Shown here: positions 46,451 through 56,941 of the stretch, piece after piece | Layout: each line of letters opens with the position of its first letter | Position numbering within the stretch: position 1 is the stretch's first letter | From: Pseudofabraea citricarpa | Lineage: Eukaryota; Ascomycota; Leotiomycetes; Helotiales; Dermateaceae | Direction of reading: 5' to 3' | NCBI GenBank assembly: GCA_029641185.1 | Contig: JAPWGK010000001.1 | Location: forward strand, 3,360,501 to 3,424,500 | Length of the DNA stretch: 64,000 nucleotides | Notes under the pieces: generated by a model | What the model saw: the letters and a program-made list of their open reading frames with translations, nothing else | The model's database searches: none | Told to the model about the DNA's origin: nothing | Program-made: the position numbers and the translations under genes

Positions 46451-48103
46451 TCATATACGCCGGAAGCCAATAGCAGTGCAGATGTTGACTGCATCATCGA
46501 CTGCAACTTCCAGTTCTTCGACTCGGTCCTTTAGTCCTTTGTTCTCGGCGCGCAGTAATCCGACGGCATCCCAGGCTACACTTGTGTCTTTGCCTCTGCA
46601 GTTGTTGCATCCGTCTTCTAGCCCAATCCCGCCAGTTTGTTTTTTCGTACTCGTCGCCTGCGGTTGCTCACTAGGAGATATGCCCTTCAGGATCTTTTGG
46701 AAAGTGCTCGCTTGTGGAGTAGGTTTAGGGCGCCCGCTAGGAGGATTGTGATTCGGGACGACCCGTCCAAAGGAAGCTTGCAACAATTCAGGGGTGCTTT
46801 CCATTGTCATGATAGAGGTTGCTGAAGAATCGACGAAAGTTGGTGATCTTGATCGAGAGAACACACTTTCTCCTCCACCACTCATATCATCTTCGACATC
46901 GCTCTCTCCTTCAGTGGTCTCGTTGGATAAATTGCTCTTTCTCCATTTTTGCCTTCGTGCAGTCGAGATCCCTAAGTCTTCGTCCTGAGGTTGTGCTGCC
47001 ATCATTCCCATTTCTTCCCTGCTAAATTTAACAAGAGCGATGCTCTTCTCTCTTGCTTCCCTCTCCACTGCCCTGGCCTGCTTCTCCCGAGCGAGGTCCT
47101 TGGAAAGTTCTGCTATTGACAAGTCTTGTGCTTGTAATTTTCGGCCCATATCTTCCAACTGCATCTTCAAGTGCTTTGCTCTCGTCTCGGATTCTTCCAG
47201 TTCTTCTGCTTGTGCTTCCTTCTCGGCTGTAATTTCGTGTAGGGAAAGGGTTCGAAGCTTGTATGCGGTTTGGAGTTTTAGCAGTAGTCCTTCGGCATTC
47301 ATGAGAAGATTCTTGAACGATGCTGGCGAGAAGGGATCACGATCACTTGGTGCCCCTGAAGGGAACAGTGCGGTATCAATATTGAGCGATAGAAATTCGT
47401 CGTCCATATTCGCGGGTATTTGAACTGTCTTTGGTGCTGGTGGTGTTTTTGGTCCGAAGAAAGCGAATCGAGAAGCAGCTGGTTTTGGCGGAGCGGCGGA
47501 TGATGAGTCGATTCTTGCGAGAGTAGGTCGTTTTTGTAATTTCGTGGTCGGGGTTTCTTGGGATGCCATCTGCGAGTTTAAATCCTCCTCGGTGGGAGGA
47601 ATACCGACAGCGACTGGTGCGGATGATCCCGAAAACCAGCTACTTAATCCTCCCTTCGACTTGTCTGCGATTCTGACGACGCCGTCTTTATCGCCGGTTA
47701 ATGTAGGCATAAACTCGAAATCAAGCTTCTCCTTGACGGGAGAGCGCTGAGGAGAGCTCTGCGGAGAGCTTTGGGGACTCTGAGAGTTCGTGCGCGGTCG
47801 AAAAGGTAACAGAGCTGTAAGGGACCTTTGGTGCTGTCGTGTCTGACGTGCAGGACACGCTTCTTCGTCTGATGATAATGGGATGCTTCGAGGATAGGGT
47901 CGTGAGGTGAGAGTTGCTGGTGGTGGAGGTGAAAGGTCGGCTGTCTGTAGGAATCTATTCTCGAGTCCTCCAGCGTAATCGTCCGCGTAATAATCCTCAG
48001 CCCATACTTTCTGTAGCGATGAGTCTCTTCGCGATGAATCGGGCGAGGTGGAGTTGGTTCTTAGATGCTGGGGAGCAGTTTTGGGCAATGGATGCTTGAG
48101 CAT
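46451..48103 (-). CDS. Unknown cytosolic coiled-coil protein, Ser/Pro-rich
   Basis: A single-exon protein of 550 residues. The first 250 are Ser/Pro/Thr-rich and probably disordered, with repeated SPQSSPQ elements and a tryptophan motif SSWFSGSSAPVA. An ordered helical region starts near SPASFKNLLMNAEGLLLKLQ and leads into a coiled coil (about 270-365, EITAEKEAQAEELEESETRA, LSKDLAREKQARAVEREARE). An acidic Ser-rich linker follows, then a second short helical end with a CNNC pair (EDGCNNCRGKDTSVAWDAV) and LRAENKGLKDRVEELEVAVD. The last coiled coil ends in NICTAIGFRRI. It looks like a conserved fungal protein I cannot name. It is divergent from the aldo/keto reductase gene, 1.5 kb away. Confidence 0.85.
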   Translation of the reverse strand: MLKHPLPKTAPQHLRTNSTSPDSSRRDSSLQKVWAEDYYADDYAGGLENRFLQTADLSPPPPATLTSRPYPRSIPLSSDEEACPARQTRQHQRSLTALLPFRPRTNSQSPQSSPQSSPQRSPVKEKLDFEFMPTLTGDKDGVVRIADKSKGGLSSWFSGSSAPVAVGIPPTEEDLNSQMASQETPTTKLQKRPTLARIDSSSAAPPKPAASRFAFFGPKTPPAPKTVQIPANMDDEFLSLNIDTALFPSGAPSDRDPFSPASFKNLLMNAEGLLLKLQTAYKLRTLSLHEITAEKEAQAEELEESETRAKHLKMQLEDMGRKLQAQDLSIAELSKDLAREKQARAVEREAREKSIALVKFSREEMGMMAAQPQDEDLGISTARRQKWRKSNLSNETTEGESDVEDDMSGGGESVFSRSRSPTFVDSSATSIMTMESTPELLQASFGRVVPNHNPPSGRPKPTPQASTFQKILKGISPSEQPQATSTKKQTGGIGLEDGCNNCRGKDTSVAWDAVGLLRAENKGLKDRVEELEVAVDDAVNICTAIGFRRI

Positions 48104-49602
48104 GATTATGCTTCGAGGCTATGTCTCGGCCCCGTCTTTCTCCCCCTACTCGATTCGTCCAGGCGATCCTCGGTGGGCTCGCTTTGATTGCTCGCTTCTG
48201 TTCCTCTTTCATGCGATGAGGATCGTTTCTGAGGCGAGGGTGCACGGAATGAGCTCTTTGGGAGGTTTGGGGCGGCCACACGCGTCGCAAGAGCTCGATA
48301 TGGGATGGGATATGGGTATCAAAGCGCCGGTGCAGGGCGAAGACGATGTCACGTCGTCCTGAGCCTCTCGAAGCGTGGAGGCTTTGGCTTTTCGGTTTGG
48401 CTTTGGAGGCGGTGATGGGCAGAATGGTGATGATGGTCGTTGATCAGCAGTGACAGTGACAGTGACAGTGACAGGGTCGCAGGGTGACAGCGGGAAGTTG
48501 TTTTATGAAACGGGTAACGGCGGGGAGGGGAGTTATCGCGACGATAAGGGTCGAGAATAATAACGAAAGAGTGAATAGAAATAGACACAAGAAGAATTAT
48601 TGATTATGTTCCTGAGCATGTCGCGGAGAGAATACTCGATATGGTGCCAAACAGTTTTGGGTACTTCTTTAGAAGTAGCATGGCACAATAGTCGGGTGGT
48701 TGGAGTCCAGCCACCAAATAGTCGGCGCACATGTTCAGGGTCTGCTGGAGAAGCTGGAAGTGGACCAGTGACGACGGGTCCGGACGCCAGCCTCACGCTG
48801 GAATTCGGGAAAGTCTAACTCGCAACAACAGGTTTTTTTTTCTTTTTTTCTGCTGGAACCAGAAAAGAAGGCTGAAGGCTGAAGGCCGCAGCAGAAGGTT
48901 CCGCTACATCATCACGCATATCCCCAGACCCAGAGGCACAATAATCCAGTCTTTGGCTCTGCCTCTGCTTTCCTTTCAATGCATGAAACTCAGTTCATTC
49001 GGTCGGTATACGGCACGTGACGGACCCTCTCAGCCCCTATTCTAGGTTCCCCTGTGCCTGGATGCGAGCCACCAACACAACACACAACACACAATACACC
49101 ACTAGAAGATGCTAGGCCTCGGAATGCGACATTGGTACACTGGACTGGGTCACTGAGCCATTGACGGAGACTATGTTTCTACGACGAGCAGACCGACTCT
49201 TCGGACATCTGCCATCCTCGCAATCCGTCGGAAAGTCCGGGTCGAGAAACATTGAGTGTTGAGACCATAATCTCAAATCTCGATGTGCTGTTCAACATCG
49301 TGCACAAAAGCACCGGGATGCATGGTCGATCGAGCTCTGCACATCCGGGAAGAATAACATTAGAGATGAAACTCAAATACAATCCAATTGTTCAATCGTT
49401 TGCAGCTTCACATGAAATCCGACCAGTCACTCTTACATATTTCCCCTGCCAATACTGGCTAATGACAGCGCGATGCCTTTTTGGAGGGGTATCTATGACG
49501 AGCATCCAAATTCCAACTCTCGCATGGATATCCGTTGACATGCTGTGGCCTTGATCTCCAACTTCACAACTTCCTGTTTCCGAACGATAATTCACGCTCA
49601 AC
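48104..49602. promoter_or_regulatory. Divergent upstream region between the coiled-coil gene and the aldo/keto reductase
   Basis: Both neighbours are transcribed outward, so both promoters should lie here. It has a CAGTGA hexanucleotide array (48448-48475), a T tract near 48832-48850 and a short CACAACA run near 49077-49095. No convincing gene. Confidence 0.45.
48448..48475. repeat. CAGTGA hexanucleotide microsatellite
   Basis: About four and a half perfect units in the upstream region of the minus-strand coiled-coil gene. Confidence 0.9.
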
Positions 49603-50556
49603 ATGGGATCCAAGTCAACTATCGCAGATGTGCTGTCATTGCCCAAGTCCTCGGTCAAGATGCCCAGGCTTGGTTTTGGCGTTTACCTCTCTTCCACGGA
49701 GCAATGCGTCCAGTCGTGCTCGACAGCGCTGAAAGCAGGATATCGACACATCGATACCGCTCAGTAAGTCCAAATTCTCCGGGGATTTGCAAAGCTGATT
49801 TAATTCGTCCAGGTATTACGCAAATGAGAAGGAAGTTGGCGAAGCTGTGAGACAATCCGGCCTGAAGCGGTCCGATATCTTCATCACCACCAAGATCTTG
49901 ACGGCTGCCGGAAGTGTGGAAAAATCGTACCAAAAGGTATTGGATAGCGTTCGGAAGATTGATGGCGACGATGGCTACGTGGACCTGTTCCTAGTTCACT
50001 CGCCCAATGCCGGTGCCGCGGCTCGCAAGGAGATGTACCTCGCTCTAGAGAAACTATTGGAAGATGGCAAAACTCGAAGCATCGGCGTCAGCAATTGGGG
50101 CATCGGACATATCGAAGAGCTAAAAAGCTTTGCCAAAGTCTATCCTCCACATGTTAATCAGATTGAGGTAAGCCATTTCAGCCATGCAACGTTCTCAAAC
50201 TCACTCGGCGGTTTTAGCTACACCCTTTTTCGCAACAACGAGAAATCGTAGCATTTTGCCAGAAGAACGGCATCATTGTGGAAGCTTATAGCCCTCTGGT
50301 TCGGAACAAGAAAGCCGACGATCCAACCCTTAATGCGATTGCGAAAAGCAATAACAAGACAGTTGCCCAGGTACTTATTAGGTACTGTCTTCAGAAGGAT
50401 TGGGTTCCATTGCCTAAGAGTGATACACCTTCAAGAATCGTGGAGAACGCCGATGTTTTTGACTTTGAGCTGTCCAAAGATGATATGGAGAAGTTGGATG
50501 GCCTTGATCAGGGTGCTCGGGGATCGATTGTACAAGTGGTAACAAACACCCTGTAG
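49603..50556 (+). CDS. Aldo/keto reductase family protein
   Basis: NADPH-dependent oxidoreductase with a TIM-barrel fold. Exons 49603-49763, 49813-50167 and 50218-50556 (introns 49 and 50 bp) give 284 residues, normal for small AKRs. The tetrad is visible: D51 and Y56 in HIDTAQYYANE, K81 in FITTKI and H116 in LFLVHSP. Further signatures are GKTRSIGVSNWGIGHIEEL and QIELHPFSQQREIVAFCQKN (created by splicing intron 2). The C-terminal cofactor loop is PLPKSDTPSRIVENADVFDF. The substrate cannot be read from the sequence; it may be a xylose or aldehyde reductase-like generalist. No targeting signal. Confidence 0.93.
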
Positions 50557-51998
50557 GCATTTGGCAAATATGACATGACAAGCGATTCCTACACCATGGA
50601 AGAAATTGTTTGCCCCTTCATAAATCCTACAGATTTTGACCTTATAAATATGTGCTCTTAAGTCCCTAGGTACAGGTAAAGCTTTTACTAGTTTTGCCTT
50701 CAATGGTAATTTCATGTTATCATCTTCTCTTCCGCCATCTATTCCTTGGATCAGAATTGTGCTTTGAATCTACCACTTTTTGAGAATTTTGCTAATATGG
50801 TGCACCATGTTAGTCGTTTATATCGTGTCCTATTCTCTATTCCGTCTTAGTCCTCGGCATTACAAGAACCAAGCATTTTCAACCTTGTTCTGCCATTGTG
50901 CACCAATCGTATCACGTCAATTCGCTATCTCACTGCAGCTCTACAAGTTAAAATGTTTCGAATCTTTCTAGTGATTGATTAGATTCACATCAAGTATCGC
51001 TTACTCAAGGTGGTATACTACTTTTGGCCAATTGTATGTTTGGTTCATATAGTCTCGAACAGCTTCACATTCTTCATCTGCGTTACAGAATCAACCAAAC
51101 TAGTGCAAATGTTTGGTATCATACTTTTTCCAGCGAGAGATTACTATATTTTCAGAGTAACTTACCACTCTCTACCAAACTAGATTGTATTTTCGAAGTG
51201 GCCCACGAGATCCTCTGAAAACATACGTAATAATCCTATGTTTCTTGCAATCCTTCATTGCATACCTGGATTCACGTCGAGGTATATGCATATATATATA
51301 TATATATATATATGATTGCTTCAAACCTATTAATAGGCTAGAAACACATTCATATTTCTATATGCTCGTTATACCTTTTATTTGTTCGTCTATTCAAACT
51401 TTTTCCAGGCATGGATCATGTCAATCGTTTGGCTTTTCAGCTAAACATGCCTTTAATTCATCTTCATCATCTAAGATCAATCAATACCTGTAGAATATTA
51501 TCCTCTGAAAGTCTCTTGCGGATAGCAGAGTAATCTTCAAACTCCATACTATTGGTTGCTCATCTGCTGTTTCCAAATACATTTCTTTGTTTGCTCGTAT
51601 TCCATATTCTTGAATATAGTGAATCGAAGACTATGAATCGAGTTATTCAAGTAGTAGTACAAGTTCTAGCAGGTTGTCCAATCACGGTGCTAGAACATTC
51701 TGACTGCATAGTGTCTACCCAAAAAGGTGGCGTGCCTCCAGCCTTGCGTACGAACAACACAGCACTCGACCTCGTAATTCCCTTTCAACACAAATCCCTT
51801 TCAACATAACGGTTGGACTCGACACACAACACAACAACCGGAGGCGTTGTATTCTTCTCTTCATTCCGAGTATCCAATTGCGTATCTTTCCATACTGTGC
51901 TTTGATCAGCACATAACTGCTACATTCCCATCACAGCCTCGCCGAGAGGCTACGTCAACACCCACCTCGACGGATAGCTTTCGGCTTCCTCGTCACAG
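50557..51998. other. AT-rich intergenic region, no gene seen
   Basis: Carries the 3' end of the aldo/keto reductase and the promoter of paralogue B. A TA dinucleotide array lies at 51291-51313. The short open frames do not resemble proteins. Confidence 0.5.
51291..51313. repeat. TA dinucleotide microsatellite
   Basis: About eleven TA units in an AT-rich intergenic stretch. Confidence 0.9.
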
Positions 51999-53180
51999 AT
52001 GGACTACAACGAGTTCCTAGGTGGCAGACCTCCAAGAGATTGGGACGATGGCCGGCGATCATATCCAATTCGGCAGAGTTCGACACTGGGAGGTTTAAGC
52101 AGCCGCGGCGCTCCTCCAGAATGTCAATCAGCGGAGGCTCTCCAGACTCGATGTGCGGTTCTAGAGGAAGACCTCAACCGGTGTATGGCGCAGTTAAGTG
52201 AGAGCAGAGCTGAAGCCGCAGGATACAAGGCGGATCGGGCAAGGCTGGCGAGTCTCGAGTTGGAAAACGACGATCTGCGAAGGACATGCCAGGAGAATGA
52301 AACGAGATACCAGGAAGTAGTCGATCGACATGAGGTATTGGATGAGAGGCGAGAGAGAATACACGCTTCGGCACTATCTTCGATGGCTCATCTGCACCAG
52401 CAAGAACTGGAAGTAGCTCAACGCAAGTACGCCGAGCTGGAGAAGAAGATGGCAAGCCTAGAGACGGAAGAATCCATCGTTAGAAAAGACAAAGAGGCAT
52501 GGGAAGACCTCCACCTGACGGAAGTCAAGAAGAGAAAGTCGCTGCAGAAGGAAATCGACACGCTACGCGAGCAGCAGAAGCTTGAAAGCCCACGCATCAG
52601 GAGCCTGGTCTCACAACTCAGAGAAAGAGAAGGCGAGGTCATGGAGCTCAGCTCCACGGTCATGGATCTTCAAGAAGCGCAGTCAAACCTGGAGCCCCTG
52701 GCTGAGATAGGCGCTGCGATTCGCACCCGCTTCATGAACCAAGCCCGGTACATGGTTACTGGAGAGCCATCGAACCGCGAGACGATCAAGAAAGGCAACG
52801 CAGCAGCGCATAAAGCGGACGGCCGCGTCGACGCAGCTCTCTTGAATGGCGACTTCATGACCAAAGCCGAATTCAGCCGCATGACGAACGTCTTTATGGA
52901 CCTCTACAAGCAGACTCCAGCGGAGTATGGTTCATGGCCCCAGAAAATCCTCGATGCTATCGATTGTGAGGCGACCATCCGAACCACCCTCTCTGTCCAG
53001 CGACAGCTGGGCTCTATGCCCCAGCGCCTGCAGGCTTCTGAGCAAATGAATGAACTATGGCGGAAGTTTCAGAAGTTGGAGTTCGATGAGTTTGAGGAGA
53101 ATCGCGATGTGCAGTGGAGATTGGATAGGCTTAAAATTCTGACTGAAGATATTGTCGAGGCGGCCAGGACAACTCGATAA
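51999..53180 (+). CDS. Coiled-coil protein, paralogue B (EPLxxIG/GNxAAH family)
   Basis: Single-exon protein of 393 residues, unrecognised family. After a disordered N-terminus (MDYNEFLGGRPPRDWDDG) a coiled coil runs from about residue 45 to 230 (TRCAVLEEDLNRCMAQLSES, QRKYAELEKKMASLETEES). The C-terminal module starts with LEPLAEIGAAIRTRF (231-245), then IKKGNAAAHKADGRVDAALL (263-282), MDLYKQTPAEYG (300-311) and KILDAIDCEATIRTTLSVQR. The last 50 residues are again helical and charged. The same motif order is seen in the genes at 37373 and 58167. No signal peptide, membrane segment or catalytic motif is visible. It may be a lineage-specific self-assembling or regulatory protein; function unknown. 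Confidence 0.85.
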   Translation: MDYNEFLGGRPPRDWDDGRRSYPIRQSSTLGGLSSRGAPPECQSAEALQTRCAVLEEDLNRCMAQLSESRAEAAGYKADRARLASLELENDDLRRTCQENETRYQEVVDRHEVLDERRERIHASALSSMAHLHQQELEVAQRKYAELEKKMASLETEESIVRKDKEAWEDLHLTEVKKRKSLQKEIDTLREQQKLESPRIRSLVSQLREREGEVMELSSTVMDLQEAQSNLEPLAEIGAAIRTRFMNQARYMVTGEPSNRETIKKGNAAAHKADGRVDAALLNGDFMTKAEFSRMTNVFMDLYKQTPAEYGSWPQKILDAIDCEATIRTTLSVQRQLGSMPQRLQASEQMNELWRKFQKLEFDEFEENRDVQWRLDRLKILTEDIVEAARTTR

Positions 53181-54746
53181 GGTTGATGGAGGTCTTACTT
53201 GGCATGTGTTTCTGTGATTCTGGATGGATATCTTCTTCGAAATCTGGTTTTTGAGGACTTGGGAGACGATCTTGCAAAGATGTTTCCGCCGATATGGGTG
53301 AGATTTGGGGAGTTTGATAAAACCTCTTTCCCTGAGGTAGACTTGGATGTGTGTTCGGAAGTGCTATTAGCTTGTTTGATTTTAAGACTTTCTGGGGTCT
53401 TGGGTGTTCTGAGGGCAGATTGAACATGATATAATGGAGGAATGAGTTTGCTTAAATGGAAGGTTGGGTGAGAAGGTAACCTCTTCAGCTCGGGTCAATT
53501 CTTCTTCCGATAGATAATAGACTCCTTCCAACCCGCTTTATATATCTTTGTTCGTCCACTCTCACAAAGTCTGACCTGCATCGAGTATTATCATGTTTTA
53601 TTTTGGTGTCAAGGATGAAAGTTACCGTATATAGTTTCTTTTTGGCTTGTTTCCTTTCTCCTTCTCCTCCTCCTTCTTCTTCTGGTAGATATAATGGAGA
53701 CTTTTGAATGGGTGCAAAAAGCCATCTGGTCTAGAATGAGATGTTGGATCAAGCAGATCAAGTCCGAAGTGGAATGAAAACAGTTGGTCACTCTATTCTG
53801 CATGTAGCAGGTAGTCAACTGGAATGGGGAAGTGTGGCACTGCATGTAGGTAAGGCTTCATTTCACTTGTACAATAGTTGCAATCATTAAGATTTGACGA
53901 GGAGCTACTTGAACGACCTTTTCAATTATTCTATAAACTAGAACGTTAATATCTATCCTAGATTGTCTTTGTCTTATGTCCGCCACAAAAAGACAAAAAA
54001 TCTAAAACTCTGATACCATCCATTCTCTCTGACCAGGTTTAATCCTGTCCTGTCCTGTCCTTACCACCGAAAACCCATTCCCATCTAACCTCTAAATCCA
54101 AACCTGCTCCTCCGCCTCCTTCTAGTCTATCCGTTTAACCCCAGGAATCTTGTTCCCATGAGGCTCGCTGGGCCTAAAGCACCCAGCACCGCCGCCTTTG
54201 CTCCTGATATTAATTGCCACAACCGGGCTGTGCCCGGCTCTGTAGTGACTGAGCTAACATGAGATTTGTCGTCTCTCTCTTCAAAGCCGCCGTGACTGAG
54301 ACTGCTGTAGTAGCTTTCTCGGAGGTTCTGCTATGATCTTTGGATTGCTTTGTCGAGTTATTTGGCAGTTTCAGGTTGTTTCGATGTTCCTTTTGTGGTA
54401 AGTGTTGTGATCTAAGCAAATCAAGATAAGTTGTCAGGATTGCAGCATTTGAAACCTCACAATGGAGTGAGACACATACCTTTCTGCAAGATGCTTCATA
54501 CTGCCTTGTGGAAATATCTCAATGCACACATCTTGATGTCTGAGTATATCATCTGAGTTAGAGGTGTGTTAGTCACAGTGAATGTTCTCCCGTGATCTTT
54601 GTATGTGTATGGGTGTATGTGCATCGCTTAGATGGTCGCTTAAGTAAAATCCCCTTCCCGTACAGACATACCTCTTCTGCTCACCGCCATCATCTTCGTT
54701 CTACGCGTTCTCAAGACACACCAGCCTCATCAATCAAAAAGCCAAG
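53181..54746. other. Intergenic region, no gene seen
   Basis: Contains TCC/TTC-rich tracts (53655-53685) and a TGTCC pentamer run (54046-54060). The short open frames reflect these biases. It holds the 3' end of paralogue B and the promoter of the zinc-knuckle gene. Confidence 0.5.
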
Positions 54747-55616
54747 ATGAATGACCCCGATCGGTGGATTGTCCAAGAACTCTTAAACAGAGTAAGGGTT
54801 TTGGAACGAGAGGTCGAACAGCTCAAGGGTGGTCAGCAACAAGTGAGCAGACCACAGCAAGAGCTCAGCGCGCATTTCATGCAACCACAACTCCAGGATC
54901 TACGCAGCCAGATCCTTGGCAATGCCGGACAACAGCTGCTCCCTATGCAACAACGCAGCGGATCGATGTATATGGGCCAAGGCGATCCACGACTGGCAAG
55001 CCGACAAATCCCAGCCAGAGATCGCTCAAGAAGTCCAGATTCGCGCCAGCCTGGCAGATACCGACCTCGAAGTCCTCTTCCACAGCATGATGCTAAACGA
55101 CACGTCATTCCCAGCCAGTACATCGAGCCTTCCCAACGCCGGGTCGCGAGTGAACGTATGGCAGCCGTACCACCACACAATTCCGAACCAAAGACTCAAA
55201 AATACTACAAATGTGGTTACTGCGGCCAAGGCCATGACACAGCTCAGTGCAGGCAGAAAGATCTTCGGTGTCTTTGCGCACAGCACCCCAAGCATCTTGC
55301 TGCTGACTGCCCGCTTCCCTGCATCCACTGCTCCAAAGCCAGCAACCGACCCGTGATGCATTCGGCAATGCAGTGCCAGATCAGATGTGCATTCTGTGGT
55401 GACTTCCGCCATCCGACCCTTGGTTGTCGCCACATGGATCAGAGACCCCGTGGCACCTGCCACTGTGGCAGACCTCAGCACCTCGGCCAGGACCATTTGA
55501 AGGATGGAAAGGCTTGTACCTTTCTCATGGACGGTGCCAGAAACTGCTGTGGTCGGTATTTCTGCACCATACACAGCAGCGGTGGTGCTTATCTCGGTTT
55601 TGAACAACGTCGTTGA
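54747..55616 (+). CDS. Zinc-knuckle (CCHC) protein with short coiled coil
   Basis: Single-exon protein of 289 residues. A short N-terminal coiled coil (VQELLNRVRVLEREVEQLKG, about 8-27) is followed by a Gln-rich linker and a basic Arg/Ser segment (RDRSRSPDSRQPGRYRPRSP, 91-110). The second half is Cys/His-rich: CGYCGQGHDTAQC (156-168, C-x2-C-x3-H-x4-C) and CAFCGDFRHPTLGC (214-227, a perfect C-x2-C-x4-H-x4-C knuckle). Other pairs are CLC, CPLPCIHC, CHCGRPQHLGQDH and NCCGRYFCTIH, which could form two to three more zinc sites. Such modules usually bind RNA or single-stranded DNA. It is not obviously part of a retroelement: no Gag, protease or RT is nearby. The stop at 55614-55616 is followed at once by an 18-bp repeat array that could once have coded for more tail. 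Confidence 0.82.
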   Translation: MNDPDRWIVQELLNRVRVLEREVEQLKGGQQQVSRPQQELSAHFMQPQLQDLRSQILGNAGQQLLPMQQRSGSMYMGQGDPRLASRQIPARDRSRSPDSRQPGRYRPRSPLPQHDAKRHVIPSQYIEPSQRRVASERMAAVPPHNSEPKTQKYYKCGYCGQGHDTAQCRQKDLRCLCAQHPKHLAADCPLPCIHCSKASNRPVMHSAMQCQIRCAFCGDFRHPTLGCRHMDQRPRGTCHCGRPQHLGQDHLKDGKACTFLMDGARNCCGRYFCTIHSSGGAYLGFEQRR

Positions 55617-56125
55617 AACCGGATGGGCCGCACGGGGTTTTAAGGGCAGTTGGTGATTCAGAAGAAGCTGTGATTATGAAGGAATCAGTAATTACGAAGC
55701 AGTTGGTCGTCGAAGAGCATTTGGTAAATATAAAGCAATTGGCAATTCAGAAGCAGTTATTAACGACGAGGCAGTTGACCATTACGAAGCGGTTGGCAAC
55801 TACGACTGGATATATTGCCGACAAAACCCTGGGGTAGGTAAAATCACCCATCATTGTACGTTAACTGACCAATTGATTAGTAGAAACAACAGATCAGATG
55901 CTCTATATATTTTAGCGGCGTTGTCATTGGGGGAAAATGAGAAAAGGGTAACTTCGTTGACGGATACCGAGAGCAATGGATGGGAAGCTGTTTTTGTAAA
56001 TTATTCTGCCTACCTAGAGAGGAAGAAAGTGCTGCACTTTGTCTAAGCCTCGAATAACCACCAAGTTGTTCCTCTCAATGCTCTTACACTGCTCTTCGAT
56101 CGTTTAAGAACCTTCAACATCCCGA
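55617..56125. other. Intergenic region with an 18-bp repeat tail after the zinc-knuckle gene
   Basis: Holds the 18-bp array, listed separately, and otherwise AT-rich sequence, with the 3' ends of the two convergent genes on each side. Confidence 0.5.
55645..55805 (+). repeat. Degenerate 18-bp tandem repeat, about eight units, frame-slipped from the zinc-knuckle stop
   Basis: Units of the type GAAGCAGTTGGNNATTAC follow one another every 18 bases. In one frame they read EAVGNY-like hexapeptides (EAVGRR, RAFGKY, KAIGNS, EAVIND, EAVDHY, EAVGNY); the first units are in a different frame (RAVGDS, EAVIM). An indel near 55655-55680 separates them. An 18-bp period keeps codons, which hints at a once-coding tail. 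Confidence 0.7.
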
Positions 56126-56941
56126 TTAGCATTTCCATTTCCTACACCCTCCATTTTGGTCCCCTTCATTCTTACCTGCCTCCTTCGATGCTGCTCCATC
56201 ACCATTGTTTTTCAAAGACCTGACAACTCTCGCGGGAACACCAACTGCAAGGCTGTATTCAGGAATGTCTTTTGTGACCACCGCTCCAGCTCCAATAGTG
56301 CAGCCTCTTCCAATGGTCACACCAGGCATGATCTGAACTGCAGCTCCAATCCAGCAATCACTCTCAATAGTAACGGGCTTTGCAAACAGGATTGACTTTT
56401 CTCTTCTCTCGATGGGATCGACGGCATGGTTATCTGTGTGAATGCTTACGTCGGGTGCAATCCACACAAAGTCACCAATGGTAACGATTCCACTGTCGAA
56501 GATCTTCAGCCTGTAGAGCGAGTAAAATCAGTATGGTGTGTGGATTTTGAATTTAGAGAAGTTTTCTTCTCACATACCCCATATTGGCATAGCAGCTGGT
56601 ACCAATAGTAGTATTGAAGCCATAGGAGACGAAGAAAGGAGCCTCGATGTTCGACTCGCCGATGCTGCGAAGAACCTGAGTTGCGAGCTTCTTTCGCTTA
56701 ACTTTGAGGTCTTGTAGAGTCTCGTCGGCTGCGATCTTGGGATCATTGAATTCGGCAAGAAGTTTTCTGACGCGCAGCTTCGCCTCTTGAAGCTCGGGTG
56801 ATGTGTGCGGGAGGAAGCTAGGAAGATGAGCATGGTTTCGTTTCAAGGACCGTGGAAGAGATCTTACGGTTTGCCTGAGATCATCTTCTGATACTCTTCG
56901 CCTGTTGGCACCTGCGCGGCCTTGCTTGTGTTTGACGCCAT
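56126..56941 (-). CDS. Sugar O-acetyltransferase (maltose/galactoside acetyltransferase type, left-handed beta-helix)
   Basis: Transfers acetyl from acetyl-CoA to a sugar hydroxyl; cytosolic homotrimer in its family. Exons 56941-56868, 56817-56578 and 56510-56126 (introns 50 and 67 bp) give 232 residues. The N-terminal maltose-acetyltransferase cap has TGEEYQKMISGKPFLPHTSP and LLAEFN. The beta-helix follows: APFFVSYGFNTTIGTSCYAN, spliced to MGLKIFDSGIVTIGDFVWIA, then PDVSIHTDNH with the probable catalytic His. The hexapeptide rungs are IGAAVQIMPGVTIG, GCTIGAGAVVTKDI and the closing YSLAVGVPARVVR. The tail is Asn/Gly/Lys-rich and disordered. The natural sugar substrate is not known. Confidence 0.94.

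Noticed and set aside
46155..46473. Short + strand frames next to the coiled-coil gene
   Set aside because: Lysine-rich ends come from an A tract at 46384-46394; they lie in the 3' flank of the real minus-strand gene.
54747..55616. Retrotransposon Gag origin of the zinc-knuckle gene
   Set aside because: Two CCHC-like knuckles fit Gag, but no reverse transcriptase, protease, integrase or LTR is found nearby, and the Cys/His-rich half has more sites than a typical Gag.
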